A stretch of DNA of 14,398 nucleotides from VGDP01 sp040905845 (GTDB lineage: Bacteria > Pseudomonadota > Alphaproteobacteria > SP197): contig JBBDQV010000216.1 in assembly GCA_040905845.1 (NCBI GenBank), positions 1 to 14,398 of the forward strand. The letters run 5' to 3'. Below are positions 7,792 to 14,366 of the stretch, piece after piece (the stretch's first letter is position 1; each line of letters starts with the position of its first letter). The translations under genes and the position numbers were made by a program. The notes under the pieces are model-generated. The model was given only the letters and a program-made list of their open reading frames with translations. It searched no databases and had not been told where the DNA came from.

Positions 7792-8052
7792 CTATTGGGT
7801 GCCGCCGGTGCCGCCGGTGCCGCCGGTGCCGGTCGCATTGTTGTTGTTGTTGCTCGAAAGGCCAACGGCGAGCCCGACAATCGCCCCGACGACGACGATT
7901 CCCGCGACCAGCGGGCTGACTTCGCCGAACGGCGTCGCGATGCCCTCCTGCCCTGCGGCGCCACCCGTTGCCTCTTCCTGCGCGAAGGCCAACGTCGGCG
8001 ACAACGCGAGCGCGGCCGCAAGGGCCAGAGCCGTGATCTTCTTTCCGACCAT
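7792..8052 (-). CDS. Small secreted YjbE/GfcA-like protein with Asn and TGG repeats
   Basis: An 86-residue protein. Seen: signal peptide at residues 1-24 (MVGKKITALALAAALAL, cut after AFA); a short acidic/Gly segment; one hydrophobic glycine-rich segment at about 46-65 (SPLVAGIVVVGAIVGLAVGL); then SSNNNNNATGTGGTGGTGGTQ-type low complexity to the end. This matches the plan of E. coli YjbE and GfcA (about 80-100 aa): signal, Ala/Gly/Val hydrophobic part and a Thr/Ser-rich tail, with YjbE also ending in Thr/Ser then Gln. Assignment rests on architecture plus the adjacent yjbF, yjbH and wza-like genes; the biochemical role of this family is unknown. The start ATG 8052 has GGGGGAG 9 bases upstream and the gene has its own terminator, so it is probably monocistronic and may be strongly expressed. 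Confidence 0.75.
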   Translation of the reverse strand: MVGKKITALALAAALALSPTLAFAQEEATGGAAGQEGIATPFGEVSPLVAGIVVVGAIVGLAVGLSSNNNNNATGTGGTGGTGGTQ

Positions 8053-8207
8053 GTTAGTTTTCTCCCCCTTGATGAGGCCGCCACGTACCCGAAATCCGGA
8101 CGTCGCGTTCTACCCTGACACTGACGTCGTTAACTTCGTATCAACAGCGAGGGGATTCACCGGCGCGACGTTGTTCCGCCGTCACTCTCCCCCCACGGAA
8201 AGACGAT

Positions 8208-9176
8208 TTAGCCTAGTTGCCCGCCGCGCGCAATGTCAAGCTTCCGCGCGGGGCTCGATGCCAAATCGCCGCGCTGTGGCAAGACGGCAACATTTCGAAT
8301 TTCTGGCCTATCCCCACGGATAGCGCACCTAGCCACCCACCAGCCTGGGTGTTCGCCCGAAAGGTACGCCGAGGCACGTCGCGCCGCCGCCGCCGCATCA
8401 AAGAGACCGAAGCACGTCGCGCCGCTCCCGGACATGCGCGCGAGCAGCGCGCCGGCGGTGGTCAGGCCGGCCAGCAGCTCCGGAATGGCCGGCTCGAGGC
8501 CCGAGGCGGCCCAAGTGAGATCGTTGCGCCGCCGCGCCAAGCGCCGCGCCAGGGCGCGTGCGTCCTTGACCGGGCCCATGGGGCGCGACGCCCGTCGTGG
8601 CGCCGCTTGATGTCGTGCGAAGACATCGGCCGTCGCCAGCGGCCGGCGCGGGTTGGCCAGCACCACGGCGACGGGTGGCTGTCGCGGCGCGGCCTCGAGC
8701 CTCTCGCCGATGCCGCGAACCACGGTCGGCACCGCCGCGAGGCAAACGGGCACGTCGGCTCCCAGGCGCTGGCCGAGGGCGCGCAGGTCATCGGCGCCGG
8801 CGCGAGTCGTCCACAACCGGTCGAGCAGCCGAAGCGCGGCGGCCGCGTCGGCCGATCCGCCTCCGAGCCCCGCCGCGACCGGCAGTCGCTTGTCGAGTCG
8901 GAGCGCGGCGCGCGGCGCCGTACCTGCTTCGCGGGCGAGCAGTCGGGCCGCTTCGAGAACGATGTTCGTGCCCACCCGGAGCTCATCGAGCGCCGGCGCG
9001 CCGGGCCCCGCGACCGATAGCGTCAGGCGGTCGGCCGGTTCGACCGTCAGCGTGTCGGCGAGGTCGAGAAAGACGACCAAGCTGTCGAGACGGTGATATC
9101 CGTCGCGGCGCCGCCCGAGGACGTGGAGGTAGAGGTTGAGCTTGGCCGGCGCGTCCAGCGCCAGGACGTGGCCCAC
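8208..9176 (-). CDS. ispE: 4-diphosphocytidyl-2-C-methyl-D-erythritol kinase
   Basis: Cytoplasmic GHMP kinase of the MEP isoprenoid pathway; it phosphorylates CDP-ME at the 2-hydroxyl with ATP. Seen: the first signature PAKLNLYLHVLGRRRDGYH (10-28) with the family catalytic Lys at 12; the glycine-rich ATP loop LPVAAGLGGGSADAAA (98-113); the catalytic Asp at 141 in LGADVPVC; and the third motif MSGSGATCFGLF (248-259). Start: GTG 9176 directly abuts the TAG of the upstream TPR gene, indicating translational coupling. After GWWV (278-281), where homologues usually end within a few residues, the frame runs on about 40 residues (to 322) with no recognisable domain. The core is intact, so the enzyme is expected to be active. 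Confidence 0.96.
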   Translation of the reverse strand: MGHVLALDAPAKLNLYLHVLGRRRDGYHRLDSLVVFLDLADTLTVEPADRLTLSVAGPGAPALDELRVGTNIVLEAARLLAREAGTAPRAALRLDKRLPVAAGLGGGSADAAAALRLLDRLWTTRAGADDLRALGQRLGADVPVCLAAVPTVVRGIGERLEAAPRQPPVAVVLANPRRPLATADVFARHQAAPRRASRPMGPVKDARALARRLARRRNDLTWAASGLEPAIPELLAGLTTAGALLARMSGSGATCFGLFDAAAAARRASAYLSGEHPGWWVARCAIRGDRPEIRNVAVLPQRGDLASSPARKLDIARGGQLG

Positions 9177-10958
9177 CTAGCCGTCGCCGTTCAGCGCCGG
9201 CGCGCTCGCGAGACCGTGCTCGAGCTTGGCGCGGATCGCCGCCGCTAGGTCCTGGTCCGGCTCGAGCGAAAGGGCCCGCCGCCATTGGAACTCGGCCTCG
9301 GCGTAGCGGCCGACCTGCCAGAACGCGTCGCCAAGATGATCGTTGATCGTCGCGTCGTCGGGCTGGAGCTCCACGGCTCGCTCCAGGTGCTTGACCGCCT
9401 CGCGATAGTCTCCGAGGCGATAGTGGGCCCAGCCCAGGCTGTCCACGATGAACCCGTCGTTCGGGCGCTGATCGACGGCACCCTCGATCATGTCGAGCGC
9501 GCGGCCCAGGTTTAGTCCCTTATCGACCCAGGAATAGCCGAGGTAGTTGAGAACGTACGGCTGGTCCGGCTCGAGTTCGAGCGCCCTCAGGAAGTCGGCC
9601 TCGGCGCGGGGCCACTGGTCGGACCGTTCGAGCGCGATGCCGCGGGCGTAGAACAAGCGCCAATGGCGCGGCTCGGGCGTCGGGACCAGCGTCACCGCCA
9701 AGTCGTAAGCCGCAACGGACTCGGCCCAAGCCTCGCGGCCGCGCCGAATGTCGCCAATGGTGATCCAGGGATCGGGCCGGGTCGGCCGCTCCGCCGCCAT
9801 GGCTTCGAGGCCCGCGACCGCCTCCGCCGTCCGGTCGACCGCATCGAGGTTGACCGCGGTCCGCAGCCGGGCGGTCCACGCCAGCGGCGACCCGGGACTC
9901 ACGCGCCCATAGGCCTCGATCGCCTCGGCGGCGCGGCCCTGGATGTCGAACACGTCGCCCAGCAGCAAGGCCGTGGCGTCGCTGTCCGGGCGCAGGTATT
10001 CGGCGAACCGCGCATAGCCGAGGGCGGATTCGCTGTCCTCCTCGCCCTGCAGGGCGTTGGCGAGGCCGAACAGGAGCTCGGCCGTGCCCTCGACCGGGTT
10101 GGCGACCAGGAGTGGCGGCGGCGGGCCGGAGGCCTCGAGTCGCGCGAGCCCGTCGTCGACCCACGGGGTATCGGGACTGATCGACGCGAAATCCTGATAG
10201 ACGGCACGCGCATCCTCGATCCGCCCGGCGCGTTCGAGCAGCCCGCCCAAGGCCTGGACGACCCGGAATGCGCCCGGCTGCGCGCCCAGGGCGACGCGAT
10301 AGGCCGCCTCGGCGGCGGCCGGGTCGCCGGCGAGCTCCTGGATCAGCGCCTCGTGGAAGGAACGGAAGGCCTGGAACCCGCCTCCGCTCGACATCGAGCC
10401 GAGAATCCCCAGCGCCGCGGCATGATCGCCGTCCGCGACGGTCAGCCACGCCTCGATGAGCGGCACGAGGATGGCGTTGTAACCGGTGCTCGACAGCATG
10501 GACAGGCGTTCGCGCGCCACCGCGGGATCGCCCGCGCGCAGGGCCGCGAGCGCCAGCGTCAGGCCGGGCAGCGGCGCGGCGGGATCGGCGGCGATGATCT
10601 CGTTGGCGAGGCCGATCGCTTCGTCGATACGACCGCTGACTACGAGCGCGGCGAACGCCTGGCTGCGCAGATCGTGGTTGTCGGGGTCGTCGGCCAGGGC
10701 CTTGAGCAGGAACGACGCGGCCGAGCCGAGGTCGCGTTCGCTTCGTGCGAATCGGCCAGCGAGGTAGCTGCCGAACGGGGAGGCTTCCTCGAGGCCGACG
10801 AGCGCCACACCGGCCGACTCGGCGTTCGCCGTGCTATCGGCGGCGACGCGGTCGGTGGCGGTCGCGCAGGCGCCGAGGGCCAGCGCGAGGCCGAAAAAGG
10901 TCGTCGCCGCGATGCGGCGCGACGGATCCGGCCTCGAAGGACGGAACTTTCCAATCAT
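9177..10958 (-). CDS. Tetratricopeptide-repeat lipoprotein
   Basis: Predicted lipoprotein scaffold in the periplasm, 593 aa. Seen: n-region with Arg/Lys, hydrophobic core and lipobox LGAC (Cys31) when started at ATG 10958. An all-helical Ala/Leu-rich body follows, with many TPR units, clearest near the C-terminus: YARGIALERSDQWPRAEADF, VLNYLGYSWVDKG, VDSLGWAHYRLGDYREAVKH and INDHLGDAFWQVGRYAEAE. TTG 11033 is also in frame but would put 25 unrelated residues ahead of a good lipoprotein signal, so I prefer ATG 10958 (GAGGA lies 10 bases upstream). Its stop TAG touches the ispE start. TPR proteins of this type just upstream of ispE are, from memory, common in alphaproteobacteria. The partner or substrate is unknown; a role in envelope assembly is a guess. 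Confidence 0.9.
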   Translation of the reverse strand: MIGKFRPSRPDPSRRIAATTFFGLALALGACATATDRVAADSTANAESAGVALVGLEEASPFGSYLAGRFARSERDLGSAASFLLKALADDPDNHDLRSQAFAALVVSGRIDEAIGLANEIIAADPAAPLPGLTLALAALRAGDPAVARERLSMLSSTGYNAILVPLIEAWLTVADGDHAAALGILGSMSSGGGFQAFRSFHEALIQELAGDPAAAEAAYRVALGAQPGAFRVVQALGGLLERAGRIEDARAVYQDFASISPDTPWVDDGLARLEASGPPPPLLVANPVEGTAELLFGLANALQGEEDSESALGYARFAEYLRPDSDATALLLGDVFDIQGRAAEAIEAYGRVSPGSPLAWTARLRTAVNLDAVDRTAEAVAGLEAMAAERPTRPDPWITIGDIRRGREAWAESVAAYDLAVTLVPTPEPRHWRLFYARGIALERSDQWPRAEADFLRALELEPDQPYVLNYLGYSWVDKGLNLGRALDMIEGAVDQRPNDGFIVDSLGWAHYRLGDYREAVKHLERAVELQPDDATINDHLGDAFWQVGRYAEAEFQWRRALSLEPDQDLAAAIRAKLEHGLASAPALNGDG

Positions 10959-10985
10959 GAGCCGACGATCCTCGTGGCCCGCGTT

Positions 10986-11019
10986 CCTCGGGTTTCCGCT
11001 CGGGTACGAGCACCCGAGG
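10986..11019. repeat. Inverted repeat upstream of the TPR gene
   Basis: Perfect 8-base arms (cctcgggt at 10986-10993, acccgagg at 11012-11019) are separated by 18 bases, 28 bases upstream of the TPR-gene ATG. There is no T-run on either side, so it is not a classical terminator; it could be a leader hairpin or operator. Nothing else was recognised in the 10959-11194 gap except a candidate hspQ promoter. Confidence 0.3.
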
Positions 11020-11103
11020 CGCGGCGAGTCCACATCGAGCTTCGAGACTAGCGCACGCCCGTGCGAACGGCAATTTCTGCGGGTCCGTGCATCGGCGCAC
11101 GAC

Positions 11104-11133
11104 TTGCCATGCCGACCCTTAGGCTCTTAGATA
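11104..11133 (+). promoter_or_regulatory. Candidate sigma70-type promoter for hspQ
   Basis: TTGCCA (11104-11109), an 18-base spacer and TAGATA (11128-11133) lie about 60 bases before the hspQ ATG. They resemble vegetative -35 and -10 boxes. I did not find a convincing heat-shock (RpoH) promoter, which the gene's name would suggest. Found by eye only. Confidence 0.3.
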
Positions 11134-11194
11134 GGCCGGCGACCAGGGCGTTGCCCGTGTTCGGTCGCCTTGGCCTGGGCAAAGGTGAAGCGCG

Positions 11195-11539
11195 ATGGAG
11201 CAAAGGTCGGCGAAGTTCAAGATCGGGCAGATCGTGCGCCATCGCTTGTTTCCGTTCCGCGGCGTCGTCTACGACGTCGATCCGACGTTCAACAACTCCG
11301 AGGAATGGTACCAGGCGATTCCCGAGGAGATCCGGCCGCGCAAGGACCAGCCATTCTACCACCTCTACGCCGAGAACGAGCAGACGTGCTACGAAGCGTA
11401 CGTCAGCGAGCAGAACCTGTTGCCCGACGGCGACAATGGCCCGGTGCGCCACCCGAGGATCGGCGAGGTCTTCGCCGTGCCACCCGAGAACGGCTGCTAC
11501 GCGCGAAAACGCGGCGACGGGTCGCGCGCGCTGAACTGA
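11195..11539 (+). CDS. hspQ: Heat shock protein HspQ
   Basis: HspQ/YccV family, a small cytoplasmic protein known in enterobacteria as a heat-shock factor, hemimethylated-DNA binder and Lon specificity enhancer. Seen: the family pattern through the whole protein, AKFKIGQIVRHRLFPFRGVV (6-25), YDVDPTFNNSEEWY (26-39), QPFYHLYAEN (52-61) and YEAYVSEQNLLPD (66-78), then a GPVRHPRIGE block. The 114-aa length is slightly above the E. coli protein (about 105 aa). ATG 11195 has AAGGTGA 6 bases upstream. It is a single gene, divergent from the TPR-ispE pair; after its stop the accessory RHS region begins. Confidence 0.95.
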   Translation: MEQRSAKFKIGQIVRHRLFPFRGVVYDVDPTFNNSEEWYQAIPEEIRPRKDQPFYHLYAENEQTCYEAYVSEQNLLPDGDNGPVRHPRIGEVFAVPPENGCYARKRGDGSRALN

Positions 11540-11599
11540 CGGCGATGGGACGCGCGCGTCGCGCCCGCTCGGGCGGGTCCTTCGCGCCGGAGCGCGGCC

Positions 11600-11778
11600 T
11601 CCGTCTCCAGCCGGTTGCTCTCGTTCTCGTTGGCGAAGGTCATCCGCCCCGCGTGATTGTAGACCAAGTCATGGCTGGGCGCCCGGCCACCGTGGTAGCC
11701 TTAAATCTTGTTGCCGTGTAGTTCATGGACGAGAACTCTCGCCCCGGTCCCGTCCTCAAGCCCTAAGATTGGCTCCAT
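11600..11778 (-). pseudogene. Decayed RHS/YD-repeat core fragment
   Basis: On the minus strand the frame reads GARVLVHELHGNKI, stop, GYHGGRAPSHDLVYNHAGRM. This aligns without gaps to the RHS gene at 14366-12999 (TFAYDAIGNVTQ, GGSSPTHDLIYNHAGRL): the GN, GG, P, HDL and YNHAGR positions coincide, and the TAA falls where the intact copy has Gln (CAA-to-TAA type change). At DNA level the YNHAGR part matches at about 29 of 37 bases. It starts within 10 bases of the second immunity-like gene and fades out near 11600 with no toxin domain. It is a leftover of a duplicated or recombined RHS core. The rest of 11540-11787 holds nothing else that I recognise. Confidence 0.7.
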
Positions 11779-11787
11779 GAGTGGGTC

Positions 11788-12312
11788 TCATACTTCGGGG
11801 TGCGCTCTATAGAGGTCGTCAATCGTTCCGCCGGTCGGCAGTTCGAGCACCTTCCGCGTGATTGGCCGAACCCGAAGAATGCGAACATCCGTTTCCGTGA
11901 GGATCGATTTCGCGCTCCTGACAAAGAACAGGTTCTTGAGTCGCTTTCTTTGCGAAAACGCATCGACAAACCAATCGACCGATGACTCACCGACCCGAAA
12001 CCACACGCGGCAGAGTCTGATTTTATTATTCGTGTTCACGGGAAGATCTAAGGCATGGTCGAAGCGCTCCGAGAACCTCTCAATGTGATAGAACTCAAGA
12101 ACTTGGGAGTCCCATTGGCGTATGTATAGATTGTAATATTCGATCTGCCGCGCCATCGCCCAGCCGATCTCCTTCGGCACTGCACGAACTATCGCGTCAA
12201 TTAAGTACTTCTCCAAAGGATAAAGCCGACGCGCCGAGGACCTGTATGACGAAGTGTTGTACAACCACGCGAGGGCCAGAACGATCTTATCCGCGACGCT
12301 GGCGAGCCACAT
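11788..12312 (-). CDS. Putative RHS immunity protein, copy 2 (uncharacterised)
   Basis: A 174-residue protein of a family I cannot name. It is clearly paralogous to the product of 12968-12468: shared blocks include RRLYPLE, AVPKEI, YYN.Y.R, DSQ, HIERFS, FDHA.DLP.NT, RLC and ETD.RILRV, about half of positions identical by eye. No signal peptide; an N-terminal amphipathic or weakly hydrophobic helix (DKIVLALAWLY), a charged middle and a beta-rich C-terminal half, suggesting a small cytosolic protein. The base composition is visibly richer in A+T than the flanking chromosome. It lies on the strand of the RHS gene, behind the first immunity-like gene, and is followed by an RHS fragment. This position suggests immunity against a related, perhaps lost, RHS toxin tip; that is inference. 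ATG 12312 is preferred over TTG 12315; there is no clear RBS. Confidence 0.7.
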   Translation of the reverse strand: MWLASVADKIVLALAWLYNTSSYRSSARRLYPLEKYLIDAIVRAVPKEIGWAMARQIEYYNLYIRQWDSQVLEFYHIERFSERFDHALDLPVNTNNKIRLCRVWFRVGESSVDWFVDAFSQRKRLKNLFFVRSAKSILTETDVRILRVRPITRKVLELPTGGTIDDLYRAHPEV

Positions 12313-12467
12313 CAAGGACTAACTGTCCCGAGCCGGGCGTCGGTGAGCTGACAGGGCGGGCTGGACGAGACCTGGAAGCGCTGGTCGCGAGCAAGTGAAC
12401 TGATCATCGAAACGAACTCGCTGAAGGGGTCGTACGCGCTTCTCGAGCAACGGCACCAGCCCAACGA
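12313..12467. other. GC-rich spacer between the two immunity-like genes
   Basis: 155 bases with no gene I can support. Unlike the two flanking AT-richer genes it has host-like composition. On the minus strand a 51-codon open frame (ending RLGTVSP) runs through it and stops in a TGATG overlap with the ATG of the next gene. It does not resemble the RHS core or the toxin domain of the neighbouring gene. It may be the scar of a lost toxin tip or of another insertion. Confidence 0.35.
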
Positions 12468-12968
12468 TCATCTATTCGCGGCCTCCCCCGGACGTGCAAT
12501 CCATCTCCGCGTGATCGTCTTGACCCGCAGGATGCGAATGTCCGTTTCTCTCAGGATCGGCCTTGCGGGCCTGTTGAAGGCCAATCCGCAGAATTGCCTA
12601 TCGTACGAGTCAGCTGCGGCGTGCCAACTCTCCTGTGACGTCCCGGTCCGGAATGATATTGAACAAAGTCGCACTTTGTCGAGAGTGTTGAGCGGAAGGT
12701 CATAGGCATGGTCGAAATGGACCGAGAACCTCTCGATGTGAAGGAAGGTTACGATCTGGCTATCGATGCTGCGCTCATAGTGATTGTAGTATTTCATTTG
12801 GAGCGCCATCGCCGAAGCGATCTCCTTCGGCACGGCATCTATCATGATAGCGATCAAGCATCGCTCGAGCGGATAAAGCCGACGGGTCGATGGATCGCGC
12901 GACCACTTGTACAACCAGGCGAGGACGGCGACGATCGGATCGACGAGTCGTGCGACAGTCTTTGGCAT
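12468..12968 (-). CDS. Putative immunity protein of the adjacent RHS toxin, copy 1 (uncharacterised)
   Basis: A 166-residue protein of unknown family, starting 30 bases after the stop of the RHS gene on the same strand. This is the standard position of the cognate immunity gene in RHS and contact-dependent toxin loci. Seen: N-terminal helix LVDPIVAVLAWLYKW, then RRLYPLE (29-35), DAVPKEI, MKYYNHYER, DSQI, HIERFS, FDHAYDLPLNT and RETDIRILRV near the end; no signal peptide or membrane span. It is paralogous to the protein at 12312-11788 (one single-residue gap in the N-terminal part). The lower GC than the chromosome suggests transfer. The immunity role is inferred from position, size and duplication, not from a recognised domain. 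Confidence 0.75.
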   Translation of the reverse strand: MPKTVARLVDPIVAVLAWLYKWSRDPSTRRLYPLERCLIAIMIDAVPKEIASAMALQMKYYNHYERSIDSQIVTFLHIERFSVHFDHAYDLPLNTLDKVRLCSISFRTGTSQESWHAAADSYDRQFCGLAFNRPARPILRETDIRILRVKTITRRWIARPGEAANR

Positions 12969-12998
12969 TGCTCGGTTGCTGCTTCGAACTCGCCGATC

Positions 12999-14366
12999 TC
13001 ATTCGCAAGGGCATGGGGTTATCCGGCCGTTGACGACGCCGCCAGCCGTGCCAATCGCGACTCCATCGAGCCAGTAGGGCACACGGTACATCTGCCTTTG
13101 CACTATTCCGTAGCGGTCCGCGCCCTTTCTAATGTCCTTGCCCGGGTAGCGGTACGGGTCGATGCGGAAGTGATGTCTGGGCGTGATCGCGTTGCGATTG
13201 TACGGGCCGCTGACAAGACCCCTTGGCAGCCAAGACTTGAACGACTTGCTGCTTGGCCGTGCGAAGCGGCCCGGAATCCAATGGGACCATTCGGCCCCGG
13301 CGCGCTTGATGAAAGTGCGCGCGCCGCCGGCCACGCCGCCGGTCGCGCCCAAGGCAGCCGCAATCGCGAGGTCGGTCAGATCGATGCACTCCAGCTCGAA
13401 GTCGTCCTCGAACATCTGAAACCCGAATTCGATGCCGGCGCCGGATCCTGCTCCAACCAGCGCCGCAATGACGAAGGGCACGAAAGCGAATTCCCCCGTC
13501 GGATCGACGAGGTTGATCGGGTTGCCCTCGACGTAGCCGTAGGTGTTGAGGCCGCCGGCGGGGCCAATCGGGTCGGACTGCAGGTAGCGGCCGATCGAGG
13601 GGTCGTAATCGCGCTGGTCGTTGTAGCGATACCCCGTTTCGACGTCGGCGTACTGGCCCGGAAAGCGCGGGTTGTGGGCGAGGCTGCCGGTGATCGACTC
13701 GAGCTCGCCGAACGGGCCGGCGAGAAGGTCCCAGACGGCCACCTTGGCGCCATTGGTGATCTTCTGGGAGGCGCCAACATGATCGGCGTGGACGAACGCG
13801 AGCGTCGCCGGCGCCCCTTGCGGATCGGACACGACGGCGAGCGGCAACGCGGAATCCGGCAATACGATGTACTCCTCGCTCGCCGCGCCGGCCGCGGTCG
13901 ACTCGGCCAGCAGCATGGCGTCGAGCGCATAGTGGTAGTGCGTGCCCGACGACGGTGAACCGTACGGCTGTTTTACCACTCGCTCCCCGATGGCGTTCAG
14001 CGCGTACTCGGTCGTCGGCGTCCCGTTCACGGTGACCTGCTTCAGCCGTCCCGCGTGATTGTAAATCAGGTCGTGGGTCGGTGAAGAACCTCCTTGGGCG
14101 TCTTGGGTCACGTTGCCGATCGCGTCGTACGCGAAGGTGCGCGTGGCACCCGGCCTGATCTCGGTCTGCACCCGGTTGCTAGTCGAAAGATAGGTGAGGG
14201 TCTTCACCACCGCCCCGCCCGAGGTCACCGTCCGGCTCGTCCGGTTGCCGACGGCGTCATACGTGTAGTCGATGGTGCCGTAGGCGCCGACCCCGCGTGT
14301 CAGCCGGGCGAGTTCGTCGTAGGTGAAGGTCTGGGACCGCGACGGGGTGAGCGACTGTCTGGTTTG
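12999..14366 (-). CDS. RHS/YD-repeat protein, 3' part, with C-terminal toxin-like domain (5' truncated)
   Basis: The C-terminal 455 residues of a much larger RHS-type polymorphic toxin. Seen: YD repeats at the start (FTYDELARL, IDYTYDAVGNRT, FAYDAIGNV, LIYNHAGRL); then the RHS-associated core with GQYADVETGYRYNDQRDYDP, SIGRYLQSDPIGPAGGLNTY and NPINLVDPTG (ends near 13494). A variable tip of 163 aa follows. Its first part is hydrophobic and Gly/Ala-rich (two stretches, 13490-13320). The second carries EWSHWIPGRF, NRNAITPRHHFRIDPYRYPG and QRQMYRVPYWLDGV, like an uncharacterised RHS tip type I recall but cannot name. The frame is closed upstream by TGA at 14369-14367, so the true N-terminus is missing; GTG 14228 is in frame but lies mid-repeat and is not a real start. 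An immunity-like gene follows after 30 bases. Whether it is expressed, rescued by recombination or dead is open. Confidence 0.85.
   Translation of the reverse strand, partial: QTRQSLTPSRSQTFTYDELARLTRGVGAYGTIDYTYDAVGNRTSRTVTSGGAVVKTLTYLSTSNRVQTEIRPGATRTFAYDAIGNVTQDAQGGSSPTHDLIYNHAGRLKQVTVNGTPTTEYALNAIGERVVKQPYGSPSSGTHYHYALDAMLLAESTAAGAASEEYIVLPDSALPLAVVSDPQGAPATLAFVHADHVGASQKITNGAKVAVWDLLAGPFGELESITGSLAHNPRFPGQYADVETGYRYNDQRDYDPSIGRYLQSDPIGPAGGLNTYGYVEGNPINLVDPTGEFAFVPFVIAALVGAGSGAGIEFGFQMFEDDFELECIDLTDLAIAAALGATGGVAGGARTFIKRAGAEWSHWIPGRFARPSSKSFKSWLPRGLVSGPYNRNAITPRHHFRIDPYRYPGKDIRKGADRYGIVQRQMYRVPYWLDGVAIGTAGGVVNGRITPCPCE

Noticed and set aside
7795..7860. The tandem repeats considered as a CRISPR or regulatory array
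   Set aside because: They are short in-frame codon repeats (Thr-Gly-Gly and Asn) inside a coding gene, with no spacers.
8053..8207. A promoter for the YjbE-like gene built on TTGATA in the minus strand
   Set aside because: No acceptable -10 box lies at 16-18 bases from it; I could not support a promoter or any gene in this 155-base gap.
10959..11033. TTG-initiated 25-residue N-terminal extension of the TPR lipoprotein
   Set aside because: It would precede a complete lipoprotein signal (lipobox LGAC at residue 31 from ATG 10958), so the internal ATG is the better start.
9663..11051. A 462-codon plus-strand frame antisense to the TPR gene
   Set aside because: Shadow of a GC-rich TPR gene; no motifs.
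12708..13958. A 416-codon plus-strand frame across the immunity gene and RHS tip
   Set aside because: Antisense to the RHS core, whose minus-strand YD and DPTG motifs are unmistakable; the plus frame has no domain.
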